NCBI GenBank assembly: GCA_963680875.1
Contig: OY804589.1
Span: 20,108,413-20,172,412, forward strand
Origin: Bathymodiolus brooksi
Taxonomy: Eukaryota > Mollusca > Bivalvia > Mytilida > Modiolidae
DNA length: 64,000 bases
Reading direction: 5' to 3'
Shown here piece after piece: positions 25,161 through 36,792 of this stretch (positions are counted from its first letter, which is position 1; each line of letters starts with the position of its first letter). The notes under the pieces were generated by a model that was not told where the DNA came from, searched no databases, and saw nothing but the letters and a program-made list of their open reading frames with translations. The position numbers and the translations under genes were made by a program.

Positions 25161-25834
25161 AAAGTATTGCTTGATAAGGTCCTTAAGTGGTAATTTTACT
25201 CTGAAGGATAGTTATGGTAGATTAGGTGGTGAAATCTTGATGAAAAGATGATTCTCATAGACCGTAAAAATATCTGCAAATAAATGTGCCTACCTGTAAA
25301 GTACGTTATACGTACATTGTACACCTCGTAAAACTGCATTCAGATGATAAATTTGACTAAACCCCACACCTTTCTGATATTATATACAAACCGTATATAT
25401 ACAGTCAGTCATATCATCAAAGTTGTGTTCCACTTTACATAAACATAATTAAGTGTTTTTAAGCTATAAACAGACTCTAAGAGTTCCCAGCATGTATACT
25501 GAAAAGTCGTTAGAAAAATATATGATGCTAAATTCACTAAACAATCATTTAAATGTTTCGTCTTTTGAATTGCTATTCTCAATGAAAACAAAGCTACAAA
25601 TGTATAATTTCGTAACGTAACAAAAAATGGAAAATATTATGGGGGATAACAGAACACTGTATTTCATGTGTAGAACATTGTGTAAAATTGCACATTACAC
25701 CGATATCGGAAACCAACATACACAATATAAAAGTCTATATCTCATTCTTTCTGAATTTTTTGCTGAGCTTCATCTTAATGCATATGCATTTATTGGTTTC
25801 GTTTGACTGCACTTTTCTAATTTACTTTGCGTAC
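25161..25834 (-). other. Intron sequence between the satellite and Ig exon 2, copy B
   Basis: From 25640 on it matches copy A around the end of the 45-bp array; one unit of that 45-bp repeat lies at about 25648-25690. The part at about 25175-25640 is absent from copy A, which joins the satellite directly to its 45-bp array at 60765. No gene seen. Confidence 0.55.
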
Positions 25835-26062
25835 CTCTAAAGACAATATTCATTTGTAATTGCTGACTACCAGTTGTACATAAATAACTACCACCGTCAT
25901 GTGGATCAACATTATAGATAGCCAGATATCCAGTATTCACATTCCCGTATTTAGCACTTTGTTGAAGAATAGACCAACCAGAATTGATCAATTTGTACCA
26001 TGTGAAAGACGAGCCTTGTAGTGGACATGTTAATGTAGTTGTATCTCCTTCTATTACTATCA
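25835..26062 (-). CDS. Ig domain exon 2 of the receptor gene, copy B
   Basis: This is a 228-bp minus-strand exon (acceptor 26063-26064, donor 25833-25834) in phase 1-1. The 77 residues form an Ig-like domain: TTTLTCPLQG with the first Cys, SSFTWYK with the core Trp, AKYGNVNTG, and DGGSYLC with the second Cys. Extracellular by analogy with the family. It resembles Ig exon 1 (27981-28208) more than exon 3, suggesting that exons 1 and 2 arose by a more recent exon duplication. The counterpart in copy A is 61672-61899. Confidence 0.88.
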
Positions 26063-26606
26063 CTGAAATTAGATTAAAAAGTGATTCACAAACTCTACAT
26101 AGAAAACATTCTTATCAATGTTATAACCCGGATGTTGCTGTCTCCAGTTATTAAAAACCCTATTTCTATTTCTGGTAATAGAATGGACAAATCAAATTAT
26201 AGTATGTTTTTACTTCGATATAGATAATACTGAAAATGATATTATCTTTCAAATAATTTTTCAAAAGACATCAACACCTTGTTGAAAAATATTCGGTACA
26301 GATGACGTAATATGGTATTGGCAATTATATTATTGTTCAAAGATGACCATTGTTTCACTATTATGTAGCACGATAGCCTTGTGTACTTTTCTATGTTTGA
26401 GGCCATCAACTATCTTTATATTAAACATGCATGTACGGCAACTTCTGTGTCACGACGATTAAATATACTTTCTATGAAGTTGAAGAATATTCGACCGTTC
26501 TGTAAGACATCCTGTTATAAGTTATATGTAAGTGTTGACACTTTATTCGTATGGCGAAACACTGGCATGATAGCATCTTTTCACTAAGAAGGAAGTGCTG
26601 AGCCCA
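26063..26606 (-). other. Intron between Ig exons 1 and 2, copy B
   Basis: It matches 61900-62405 in copy A over its whole length. The open frames here on the plus strand are short and not conserved in length. No other feature was seen. Confidence 0.5.
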
Positions 26607-27426
26607 TAAAATATATAATACATAGCTAGTGGACCCATGCAACTATATAATACATTGTTAGTGGACCTATGCAACTATATAATACATAGCTAGTGGACCC
26701 ATGTAACTATATAATACATAGCTAGTGGACCCATGCAACCATATAATACATAGCTAGTGGACCCATACAACTATATAATACATAGCTAGTGGACCCATAC
26801 AACTATATAATACATAGCTAGTCGACCCATACAACTATATAATACATAGCTAGTCGACCCATGCAACAATATAATACATAGCTAGTGGACCCATACAACT
26901 ATATAAAGCATAGCTAGTGGACCCATGCAACTATATAATACATAGCTAGTGGACCCATGCAACTATATAATACATAGCTAGTGGACCCATACAACTATAT
27001 AATGCATAACTAGTGGACCCATGCAACTATATAATGCATAGCTAGTGGACCCATACAACGATATAATACATAGCTAGTGGACCCATGCAACTATATAATG
27101 CAAAACTAGTGGACCCATGCAACTATATAATACATAGCTAGTGGACCCATACAACTATATAATACATAGCTAGTGGACCCATGAACTATATAATACATAG
27201 TTAGTGAACCCATACAACTATATAATGCATAGCTAGTGGACCCATACACCTATATAATACATAGCTAGTGGACCCATAAAACTATATAATACATAGCTAG
27301 TGGACCCATGCAACTATATAATACATAGCTAGTGAACCCATAAAACTATATAATACATAGCTAGTGGACCCATAAAACTATATAATGCATAGCTAGTGGA
27401 CCCATACAACTATATACATAGCTAGT
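26607..27426. repeat. 32-bp minisatellite array, about 25 copies, intronic
   Basis: The unit CTATATAATACATAGCTAGT followed by GGACCCATACAA repeats with few changes between Ig exons 1 and 2 of copy B. Copy A has a little over one unit at the equivalent place (62407-62440). The array is therefore a copy-specific expansion, or was lost in copy A. Confidence 0.95.
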
Positions 27427-27980
27427 TTAATCCCTCTACTTGTTATTGAAGTACCTATTCCAGGGACAGAACGTGAACGGTCATGTATATATTTGTAGGT
27501 TCAATTTTTGCTCTGTTTTTACGATTATGCGAACCAATTTTGGATTTGTTCCTACAGTGAAGTATAATTTGTTTTCCATTATATTCGGAATGTTACAATT
27601 TAGCATAACAATATTGCAGTTATCCATTGCCGAACTTTATGTTGTGCATGTAGAATACTGTTGAACTGCAAATTACCCCGAGATTAGCAGAAACAGCGTA
27701 TACTCTGAGTCACCCTTTCCAAATGCTATGGAATTCATAGTTTCTGTAAATATCCGTTTGTTAACAATAGTCAACTTTTTAATTACATCCGATTACATGA
27801 CATTTCTAAGATAAACATATTAAAAACGTTTTGTTAATGATTTCGCTGAGACGGAGCGATATGATACATACAGTCTGCATGCAAACATTCATTTAGTCAT
27901 TTGTTCTGTTATGTTTGCGGTTTACTTCTTAATGCCTATTGTTTTCGCTGGACTTCCATTGTATTATCTACTTTACCTAC
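27427..27980 (-). other. Intron sequence next to Ig exon 1, copy B
   Basis: From about 27555 it matches 62455-62879 in copy A; the first 130 bp are missing there. No coding or RNA signal was recognised. Confidence 0.45.
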
Positions 27981-28208
27981 CTATAACAGTAACTTGCATA
28001 GATCTTAGTTGTGAACCAACTGTGCAAAGATAACTACCGTCGTCACCTGGATCAACATTATATATAATCAGAGATGATGTATTCACATTCCCGTATTTAG
28101 CTCCTTGCTGAAGTGTAGACCAAACATTATTCACCAACTTTTGCCATTGGAAAGACGACCCTTGTAATGGACATGTTAATGTAGTATTACTTCCTGATAT
28201 GGCTTCCA
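27981..28208 (-). CDS. Ig domain exon 1 of the receptor gene, copy B
   Basis: This 228-bp minus-strand exon, in phase 1-1, has an acceptor at 28209-28210 (TTTCAG) and a donor at 27979-27980 (ATAG|GTAGGT). The 77 residues form an Ig-like domain: TTLTCPLQG, FQWQK, AKYGNVNTS, DDGSYLC. It is the most 5' exon of copy B that I can support. No signal-peptide exon was found upstream, though a type I receptor needs one. The copy A counterpart is 62880-63107, with changes mostly between the Trp and the second Cys (VNNVWS against EKSYWS, for example). Confidence 0.88.
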
Positions 28209-28857
28209 CTGAAATAAGTTCAAAATTGTTAAGCAGTAAATTATAAGTATCATTTACTTACAGAAAAGACAAATGGAATTTCAAAAATAAATAAACAAAG
28301 CAATGCGGGAATGACTAAAGAATGTTTTCTCGTGTTTATCTATGCTGTTATACAGAGGATAAATGACACAAGTACCAACATTAATATTATATGAAAGTTT
28401 AACAAACATTGTTTTGTCGTTTCTCACCATTTTTTCATATTTGTATGAAACGAAATAAACAAGTAATTCATAAATAATGCTGTAATGATAGTAACACAAA
28501 TATATTACACAAGACTTATTTATTTGTTTTTGAGTGTCCATACATATTTGTGACAATATCTACCTAATTTGCTTTCTCAAAAGAAATTGTTTTAATTGAA
28601 AACAAAAACGTTTGATAAACCTTCAGTTCTTTTGGTTCTAGATGTCCTTCGTGAGGATTTCCCGATTTCATGCCAACAAAAAGAAGCAAAAAATTACATA
28701 TTCCATTTTTCGAGATTTTTGTCGACCACTTTAAACAGTCATCTTTCGACCTGTCAACTATATGATAATGCTATCATTTGTATATATGCGTACATATATG
28801 GGATAATTGTTTATTGGTCTTAGCCTTTGATAAGTCATGTTTACTAAGAGGTGGGTA
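28209..28857 (-). other. 5' flank or first intron of copy B
   Basis: It matches 63108-63800 in copy A. A minus-strand frame at about 28556-28690 (GHLEPKE..KVYQTFLFS) is open in both copies with substitutions, but it has no start, clear splice sites or domain, so I do not call it an exon. Confidence 0.4.
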
Positions 28858-30112
28858 TAAACATTTGAATCTACTTTGCAAACTTCGACACATTAAAACA
28901 TGTGAAAATTAAGCTCCGTCAGAAGTCGATTCTATATTGCTATTCTTTTCACGTAGTAAAGAGACGTAAGTTCCACCCCTGTCTGTTATGTCGTGCCACA
29001 CACCCCCCCCCCCCCTTTCTGCTATGTCGTACATACAGATCTGACATAAATCTGGAGATGAGCAGGTTCAAATAACTTTATATATAAATCCATAGCTGAC
29101 TGAAAAGGTGGAAAATTATAGTTATCATAAGTACACACAAGTAAACATTAACACCTTAACGTTGTACATCAGATTCATAGAATGTGATCACATTTGTTCA
29201 CATATGGAATGTTTATATTAATCGTTAAACTCATAGAAGAAATGTTGCTTCGCTTGGAAGAGTTACTATAATTCGATACACTGTTGGTATGTATTTCTGC
29301 ATACTGCACTTAGTATAATGTTCAGATCAGTCGTGCCGTACTGACACATGGATCAATGAAAATTAGAGTCATCAAATTAGTTCAGCTTCACAAATTAAGA
29401 TTTGAAAAGCGGTAATTTGATTGACCAAGCAATGGTCATCTGAATGAGAACATGACGGTTTAAGTTAAAGATTGAAGAAACTATAAGCATTGAACAGCTA
29501 CGAATTCAAATGAAAGGTTTTAAAAAGCTGTACATGTATATTTTACAAAATTTAAGCTACAAATACTTTTCTTTCTAAATAACCACTTCCCGGCGTTTGA
29601 TGAACAAACTTTGAAAACCAGTATTAAAATTAGTCTCAACATTTTAATATTTTACTCAGTTCTGAAACCTTAACACGGAAGTAGATACCTGTTTACAATT
29701 TAGATACTGGTCTACTAGACCGTGCAGTTCCATACAATATATATACTATGTTCAACCGATTATTGTTTTGCCTTTAGTAAATATTATAACCAGTTTGTTT
29801 ATGTAATCGTGTCGCGATCAGGTAAGATTATCACTCTCCTTTTGGTACCTCTTTACGTTTTGTTTCTCTGATGTCGGGTATATCTAATACACTTTCTTTC
29901 TTGCTTTACTCGGTCAAATGATAAACTATATATCTGGCTGACACCCTCCCACCATTGTTGGTGCTTTAAATGTGTATATTTGTTATTTTGCAATATTTAA
30001 CATTTATAGCAATATCACTTTACTCAATGCAACTGACACTTGCTTCATGAATTACAGACTAATTATCTACACGATTTCTTTTTTTCATCTGTCATTACAT
30101 TTTAATAGATAA

Positions 30113-30297
30113 ATGGGGGCAGTCGTGGTCGTGTGCGTATGGTAGTTGGATTTAGACCTACCTTATTACCACTAAAGTTGTGAGTTCGAATCCCTCTAAT
30201 GGCGAGGTGTACTCGATATAAAATTATATGACAAATTTTTCAGTGACTAGCAATAGATCCGTGGTTAAACACCATAACCCTATCCCTAACCCTAATA
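30113..30297 (+). mobile_element. tRNA-derived SINE ending in CCCTAA repeats
   Basis: The A-box-like TATGGTAGTTGG and B-box GAGTTCGAATCCC are both present, followed by the GAGGTGTACTCGATA body. It ends in ACCCTATCCCTAACCCTAAT, which resembles the telomere repeat. The copy in unit 2 is at 32537-32720. Confidence 0.75.
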
Positions 30298-30992
30298 GAA
30301 ATAAATTTAATATCGTAAATATATATTCTATGATCTTCTATTCAGAAGGAATATGATGGCACTTTTTTTACTGATTTATTTTGTCAGATACTAGTACGCG
30401 GACATCTGTCTGATTGGTAAAAAATCCAATCATGTTAAACCCTGTGTCGGATGAATCTGAGCTACAATAAAATCAAGATACTTTTTGTCATTTGGAATGA
30501 AATTTTCCTAAACCAGAGAGTTGTTCCAAATAATAGCCATGACAATTTGCTATCTCAACAATACTTTAAAAATACTATTCCAGTTATTCCCCTTTTGCCA
30601 AGTTCTGATAAATTAATAGAAGTATAGAAAACAAATACGCCCGCATGATATAAGTCTTTTCCATATATAATTTGTGAATGAAATGGGGGTGGGTTGGGGA
30701 AGAGAAGAAGTAAGTGACGAGATCTAATTTTAATCAGATAGATTCATTCCCGAAATGGATATATCAATCTCTTGTTCATTTACATCTGGATAAAAATCCA
30801 GTATTTCATTTATTATAATAGATTTACAAATCTAGATACATTCAAGTCTAATAAAAGTTATAAAAATATAGATATATATATATTTGAAAACGAATTTAAA
30901 TAAATTGCTATTATGAAATAGATAATGTATTTTCTGTTTTCCAACACATTCGAACGTAACAAGAAGGTTAGTTATCATAATAAACAAATAAT

Positions 30993-31195
30993 ACAGAGTT
31001 ACGATGGTGTAATGGCTAGCGTAATTGTATCAAGTGCCGTAGATCTACGTGGGTAGATCGTGTGTTCGATAAACATGGGGTCAAACCAAAGATTATAAAA
31101 GTGATATAAACACATAGCGTTAAAGAATAAAGATAAGACTAGTTGGCTCGGAGCCGGTATAATGTACCCAATGGAGTGGCATATTCTACGTACAT
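30993..31195 (+). mobile_element. tRNA-derived SINE of a second family
   Basis: The head has GATGGTGTAATGGCTAGCG (A box) and GTGTGTTCGATAAAC (B box). The body ends GACTAGTTGGCTCGGAGCCG. Related copies are at 33397-33602 and 39530-39725. Confidence 0.65.
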
Positions 31196-32536
31196 TGTTG
31201 TTCTAATGAGTTATCACTATAAACATTTGAATCTACTTTGCAAACTCTGACACGTTAATAAATGTGAAAGCTAAGCTCCGTCAGACGTCGATTCTATATT
31301 TCTATGTTTTTCACATGGTAAAGAGGCGTAAGTTCCACCCGTGTCTGATATGTCGTGCATGCAGATCTCAGCTGACTGCAAAGGTGGTAAATTATCATTT
31401 TCTTTAGTACAAACAAGTAAGCATTAAAACATTAACGTTGTACATCAGATTCATAGAATGTGATCACATTTTTTCACATATGGAATGTTTATATCAATTG
31501 TTAAACTCATCGAAGAAATGTTGCTTCGCTTGAAAGAGTTACTATTATTCGATACACTGTTGGTATGTATTTCTGCATACTGCACTTATTATGCTGTGCA
31601 GATCAGTCGTGCCGTACTGACACATGGATCAATGAAAATTAGAGTCATCAAATCAGTTCAGCTCAATATTAAGATTTGAAAAGCGGTAATTTGATTGGCC
31701 AAGCAAAGGTCATCTGAATGAGACCCTTTATGTCAGCTACATGATCTTGATGTTAGAACATAGGGTACAAATTAAATAAATATTATCAACGTATGATATC
31801 ATAAGTGTAATTTTATGACGTTATCTAAAATTACATGATGGTTTAAGTTAAAGATTGAAGAAACTATAAGCATTGAACAGCTACGAATTCAAATGAAAGG
31901 TTTTAAAATAGTGTACATGTCTATGGGGATATTCTGTATGTGTTTATATTACACAATATTTGATAAATTACAAATGTTAAGTTACAAATACTTTTCTTTC
32001 TAAATAACCACTTACCATCGATTGATGAGCAAACTTTGAAAACCAGTAATAAAATTAGTCCTAACATTTTAATATATTAATCAGTTCTGAAACCTTAACA
32101 CGGAAGTAGATTTGCAATTCAAATACCCGTCTACTAGACCGTGGAGTTCCACACAATATATATATTATATTCAATCGATTATTTGTTTGCCGTTAGGAAA
32201 TAGTATAACCAGTTTGCTTATTTATTCGTGTCGCGATCAGGTATAATATTATCACTCTCCTTTTGGGACCCCTTTGCGCTAATTATCTTTGATGTTCGGT
32301 ATATTTAATACACTTTCTTTGTTGCTTTACTCGGTCAAATGATAAACTATATATCTGGCTGACAACAACCCCCCCATATGTCTTTGCCTAAATGTGTATA
32401 TTTGTAATTTTGTAATATTTAACATGTATTACAATATCACTTTACTCAGTGCAACTAACATTTACTTCATGAATTACAGACTATTTATCTACATGCTTTC
32501 ATTTACTCATCTGTCATTACATTTTAATAGAAAGAT

Positions 32537-32720
32537 AGGGGCAGTCGTGGTCGTGATCGTATGGTAGTTGGATTTAAAACTACCTTATTACCACTAAAGT
32601 TGTGAGTTCGAATCCCTCTAATAGCGAGGTGTACTCGATACAAAATTATATGACAACATTTTTCAGTGACTTGCAACAGGTCCGTAGTTAAACACCATAA
32701 CCCTAGCCCTAACCCTAATA
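32537..32720 (+). mobile_element. tRNA-derived SINE ending in CCCTAA repeats, second copy
   Basis: This is the unit 2 copy of the SINE at 30113-30297. It carries the same B box and ends in ACCCTAGCCCTAACCCTAAT. Confidence 0.75.
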
Positions 32721-33396
32721 GAAATAAATTTAATATCATAAATATATATTCTATGATATTCTATTCAGAAGGAATATGTTGGCACTTTTTTTACTGATTT
32801 ATTTTGTCAGATACTAGTACGCGGACATCTGTCTGATTGGTAAAAAATCCAATCATAGTTACACCCGGTGTCGGACGAATCTAAAATACAATAAAATCAA
32901 GCTACTTTTTGTCATTTGGAATGAAATTTTCCTAAACCACAGAGTTGTTCCAAATGATAGCCATGAACATTTGCTATCTCAACAATACTTTAAAAATACT
33001 ATTCCAGTTATTCCCCTTTTGCCAAGTTCTGATAAATTAATATAAGTCTAGAAAACAAATACAAAAAAAAACAAAAAAAATGATATAAGTCTTTTCCAGA
33101 TATAATTTGTGAATGAAATGGGGGTGGGTTGGTGAAGAGAAGAAGTATCATCCCCGAAATAGATATACCAATCTCCTGTTCATTTACATCTGGATAACAA
33201 TCCATTATTTAATTTATTATAATAGATTTACAAATCTAAATACATTCAAGTCTAATAAAAGTTATAAAAATATAGAGATATATATATTTGAAAACGAATT
33301 TAAATAAATTGCTATTATGAAATAAATAATACATTGTATATTTTCCGACATATTCAACCGTAACAAGAAGGTTAGTTTTCATAATAAACAATCTAT

Positions 33397-33602
33397 ACAG
33401 AGTTACGATGGTGTAATGGTTAGCGTAATCGTATCAAGTGTCGTAGATCTACGTGGGTATATCGTGTGTTCGAGACAACGGGTCAAACGAAAGACTATAA
33501 AAGTGATATAAACACATAGCGTAAAAGAATGAAAGCATAGTGGTAAAGAATAAAGGCAAAGACTAGTTGGCTCGGAGTCTGTATACTGTTCCCAATGGAG
33601 CG
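33397..33602 (+). mobile_element. tRNA-derived SINE of the second family, unit 2
   Basis: Matches 30993-31195, with GATGGTGTAATGGTTAGCG and GTGTGTTCGAGAC. It has a short internal duplication around AAAGAATGAAAGCATAGTGG. Confidence 0.65.
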
Positions 33603-33655
33603 ACATATTTTACGTACATTGTTGTTCTAATGAGTTAGCACTATTAATATTCAAC

Positions 33656-34180
33656 TCTGTTGGTCTAGTACAAAGTGGATAGCACCATCTCATAAGCAAA
33701 ATGAATATGGTCATTCCACGATAGAGCTGAACTAAACGTCGCTTAAAGTTAAACAACATTCACTCATTTACGTCTTTGAAACGATTCAGTAAAAAAATCG
33801 GTATATTGGTATAAAAATAACAACTACTTGTTAGGTTCAGGGTGGGTTTTTATTAGCTTTATTTAATTTTAGCTGCAAGCTTGCTATAAGAGTTCTTAAT
33901 TTGTGTGTTATTACTCTTCGTCATTTAATGTTTTTTGGGGATTTTCATTCATTTGACTTCAATCCTCACTGATGAGACATAAGTTGTTGAAATCCGCATA
34001 TGGTGCAATAATTCAACGTTTGTATGTTCCGAAATTAATGGGTCGATAACACTGTTGGTGCATGAACTATTAGTTCCGTGATAGCATCACCAGCCCAGTA
34101 ACTACCAATTTTAAGAAATTGTCATCATATTATATTTTATATGAATTAAAAAATTCATTAGATGATGTTGGCCTTATTTT
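33656..34180. other. Intergenic sequence, nothing recognised
   Basis: AT-rich sequence with no match to the rest of the window and no domain-bearing frame. It lies between the 2.4-kb tandem duplication and a degenerate minisatellite. Confidence 0.4.
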
Positions 34181-35350
34181 CTAGACATGTATTTTAATAT
34201 CCTTAACAATTTGCTACATTTTTTATTTGTTGCATTAAAATACAAACTACCTTATATCCTTCCTTTGTATCTATGTAATGTATATAATACGTATATGAAT
34301 TTTACATTATCCACGAAATGGTACTACCTTACTCCTATTCGTTGTACGAAACAGGTATCACAAAGTTATCAATAAAAATAAACTACTTTAAATCTCTCAA
34401 ACTCGTGTCATATGTATCAGAAGGTTAACCGTGAAAATGACTTATTTACATCTCTCCAGTGAATGGCATACGCATACTATTTGTATCCATGGAAATAAAC
34501 TACCTTACGTCTCTTCATTGTATGATATCTATATATATTATATATATAGTTTCAGAAGGTTGCCCATGATAATAAGCTATCTTATGTCTCGCCAGCGTGA
34601 GATTCACTATTCAGGTAACAAAATGTTGTTAGTGAAAACTTATATCTCTCCAGTGTTTCACATAGGTATCAGAAAGTGAAAATAAGCTACTCAAAATGAT
34701 GCCGGTGTGTGATTCAGGTAGCAAAATTGTATTCATGAAAATAAGTTACATTGAATCTGTTCATGGTATGACGTAGGTATCAATGTGTCATCCGTGAAAA
34801 TAAACTACCTTGCATTACTCATGTGTGTGCTATTGGTATGAAAGTAATATTCATGAAAATTAGCTACCTGACAATCCTTTATTACATGCTATAGATAGAA
34901 ATCATGAATTCCGCTAATTCTCTTCATTGGAAGATTATCTATGAAGATAAGCTGCATTATGTCTCCCTAGTCTGTGATATTGGTATGAAAGGGTCATCCA
35001 TGAAAATATGCTACATGATATTCCTTCATTACATGGTATAAGCATCATAATATTTTCCAAATAAATATGCTACCTTACATCTTTTCATTTTCTGATATAG
35101 TCATCAAAGCGCTATACATGAAAATAAACTATCCTACAACACCCCCTGCCAGTGTTTCATACATGTACTATCAAAATAAGCTGACTTATATCTCACCAGA
35201 ATGTGATATTGGTATGGAACGGTCATTCATGAAAATGAACTACCTTACAACTCTCCAAATTGTGATATTGGTATCAAAGTGTTATCTATTAAAATAAGCT
35301 ATCTTGCATCTTGCAAGCATGTGGCATTGATATCAGAAGGTTGTCCATGA
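34181..35350. repeat. Degenerate minisatellite, unit about 58-67 bp
   Basis: The words CATGAAAATAAGCTACCTTA and TGATATTGGTATCAAAG alternate about every 60 bp through this stretch, with much divergence and irregular spacing. It is an old array; the small open frames in it are by-products. Confidence 0.65.
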
Positions 35351-35816
35351 AAAATAAGCCAAAAGATGTAACATCTACGTCTCTACTCAATATAGCTAGT
35401 GAGTGGAAAGTTTGTTTTTCTTCAGGTATACATTTCCTATTTGAAGATGCAACCATTTCAGTTCATTCTCGATGGATCTTTCTAATTGTTCTTCATCTTA
35501 TGGATAAATACATGCATCATTTACACATTTTATGTTGTTTTTATCTGTTTGAATTGAAATTTAATCTGACCCATATGAGTGCCGAGTGAGATGGTTGACC
35601 ATAACTTTTATTCTGCAGAGAATATACAGATGGAAGCCTTTAAATAAACAGAACTGGAACAACATTTCTCCCATTATTACGGCGTTTTAACCCACTGAAC
35701 AACTGGTGGAAAAATATGTTATCCTCTAGAGGATTAAAATGTCTCGTGCCTTTCCCCGTGTCCTAGCATCATAAGGATTTTGAAATAGAGTTCGTGTTGA
35801 AAAATGGGAGAAACAA

Positions 35817-35974
35817 ATTCTCCTTTAGTTGCCCATGTGGGTTACGATATTTCTCCACTCTCAAGAGTTAAATTAAAAATTTTAACCGCTCTCCTGACGG
35901 CTTGTGGTTAAAATTTTTAATTTAACTCTCTTGAGTGGAGGAATATTGTAACCCACGGGCAACTGAAGGAGAAT
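35817..35974. mobile_element. 158-bp hairpin element with arms of about 70 bp (MITE-like)
   Basis: The left arm runs from ATTCTCCTTTAGTTGCCCAT to AAATTTTTAACC-like sequence. The right arm, starting GGTTAAAATTTTTAATTTAA, is its near-perfect reverse complement. The spacer is about 18 bp (GCTCTCCTGACGGCTTGT). Such almost complete palindromes are typical of small non-autonomous DNA elements. I could not fix a target duplication. Confidence 0.75.
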
Positions 35975-36577
35975 CTATATATCCCCTTAACTTTGTTTGT
36001 GTGTGTATGTGTAATTGCGTATATTTCAATTATCTAAGGAATCATAAAATCACACATATACATGAAGTAGGATCTGAAATAAATATCATAAGGACCACAA
36101 AAGAGCATAACTTTTCATTTTGTATTTCAGATTGTCTGATTTTTATTGATCTGGGGTCAACATCTACTACCTCTGGTCAAAATCTACTGCTATTACTAAT
36201 ATGGAAATATTGCATTTCCAAAACTATCAATGTGTAGTTGTCTTTTCTCTGATATTTCAACAATTCAACGGTCAACGGAGTAATTATTTTTCCTATGAAA
36301 TCCCCACTACAACAACGTTCGTGGTTACAATTATATGATATCATACTGTGTTTGTAAATATTCGTTCAAAACAAAATTCACACGTTGTTAGATGTAATAT
36401 GTATCATACCATTCAAATACTAGTTGAACGAATTTTATCTATTTTTTGTACTTGTGTTATTGTGTCAAATTGCAAAATATAAATTGTATGTTCAGATCTT
36501 ACTAAATCAAAAGACTTCACTATAGAGATAGTGACTTATTTCTCAAGAGTATTACACATAATTTGACTTAAGCATGT
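35975..36577. other. Nothing recognised between the hairpin element and the 3' end of copy A
   Basis: AT-rich sequence without repeats or domains. It may be intergenic DNA just past the end of gene copy A, which is read on the minus strand. Confidence 0.35.
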
Positions 36578-36583
36578 TTTATT
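36578..36583 (-). terminator. Possible polyadenylation signal AATAAA of copy A
   Basis: TTTATT on the plus strand gives AATAAA on the minus strand, about 70 bp past the stop codon at 36654-36656 of the proposed last exon. AATAAA is frequent by chance in AT-rich DNA, so this depends on the exon call. Confidence 0.3.
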
Positions 36584-36653
36584 GTCATAAAACAACAAAG
36601 CGATTCGACACCGGTTATACAAGATACAGATGCCTTCTCTATATTACATATGC

Positions 36654-36792
36654 CTATACAGAACAAAATAAGTGTATATATTGCACTGCATGTACGAAGA
36701 GATGAAGATTTCTAGCTAGCCCTCTAGCCTTCACTTCTTTATTCACTCCTCCAAATAGCGATAAGTCAATATCACTCTGAGGTAGTCTTTGG
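36654..36792 (-). CDS. Proposed last coding exon (cytoplasmic tail), copy A
   Basis: An acceptor with a T-rich tract (TTTTGTTATTCAG, exon from 36792) opens a 139-bp minus-strand frame to a TAG at 36654-36656. Read in phase 2 it starts QRLPQSDIDLSLFGG and continues basic (VNKEVKARGLARN). Its start phase fits exactly the phase left by the small exon at 39359-39395, which itself fits the transmembrane exon. The composition suits a cytoplasmic tail. There is no homology support and no copy B equivalent in the window. Confidence 0.38.

Larger units (their letters stand above)
25640..29110. repeat. Segmental duplication, right block of copy B (pairs with about 61500-64000)
   Basis: Ig exons 2 and 1, their introns and the 5' flank are collinear with 61500-64000. 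The main difference is the 32-bp array (26607-27426) and about 130 bp beside it, nearly absent from copy A. Confidence 0.88.
28858..31219. repeat. Tandem duplication, unit 1 (about 2.4 kb)
   Basis: It starts with ATAAACATTTGAATCTACTT and is repeated at 31220-33655, with the same two SINEs inside. Compared with unit 2 it lacks about 120 bp near 29453 and keeps about 90 bp near 28985-29090, including a run of about 14 C at 29003. The start of this unit also follows the 5' flank of copy A (63800-64000). Confidence 0.85.
31220..33655. repeat. Tandem duplication, unit 2 (about 2.4 kb)
   Basis: Collinear with 28858-31219 over nearly all its length. Both units end in GTACATTGTTGTTCTAATGA just after the second SINE, so the duplication joint lies at about 31219. 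No coding sequence was recognised in either unit; open frames shared by the units are short. Confidence 0.85.

Noticed and set aside
28260..28340. Signal-peptide exon just upstream of Ig exon 1 of copy B
   Set aside because: A hydrophobic minus-strand reading (ALLCLFIF) exists, but no ATG in frame, wrong donor phase, and copy A is not open in the same way.
30275..30298. Interstitial telomere or chromosome fusion site
   Set aside because: Only about three CCCTAA-like units at a SINE end, too short for a fusion relic.
34181..35589. Several 62-92 residue plus-strand frames
   Set aside because: Most lie in the degenerate 60-bp minisatellite; none shows a domain.
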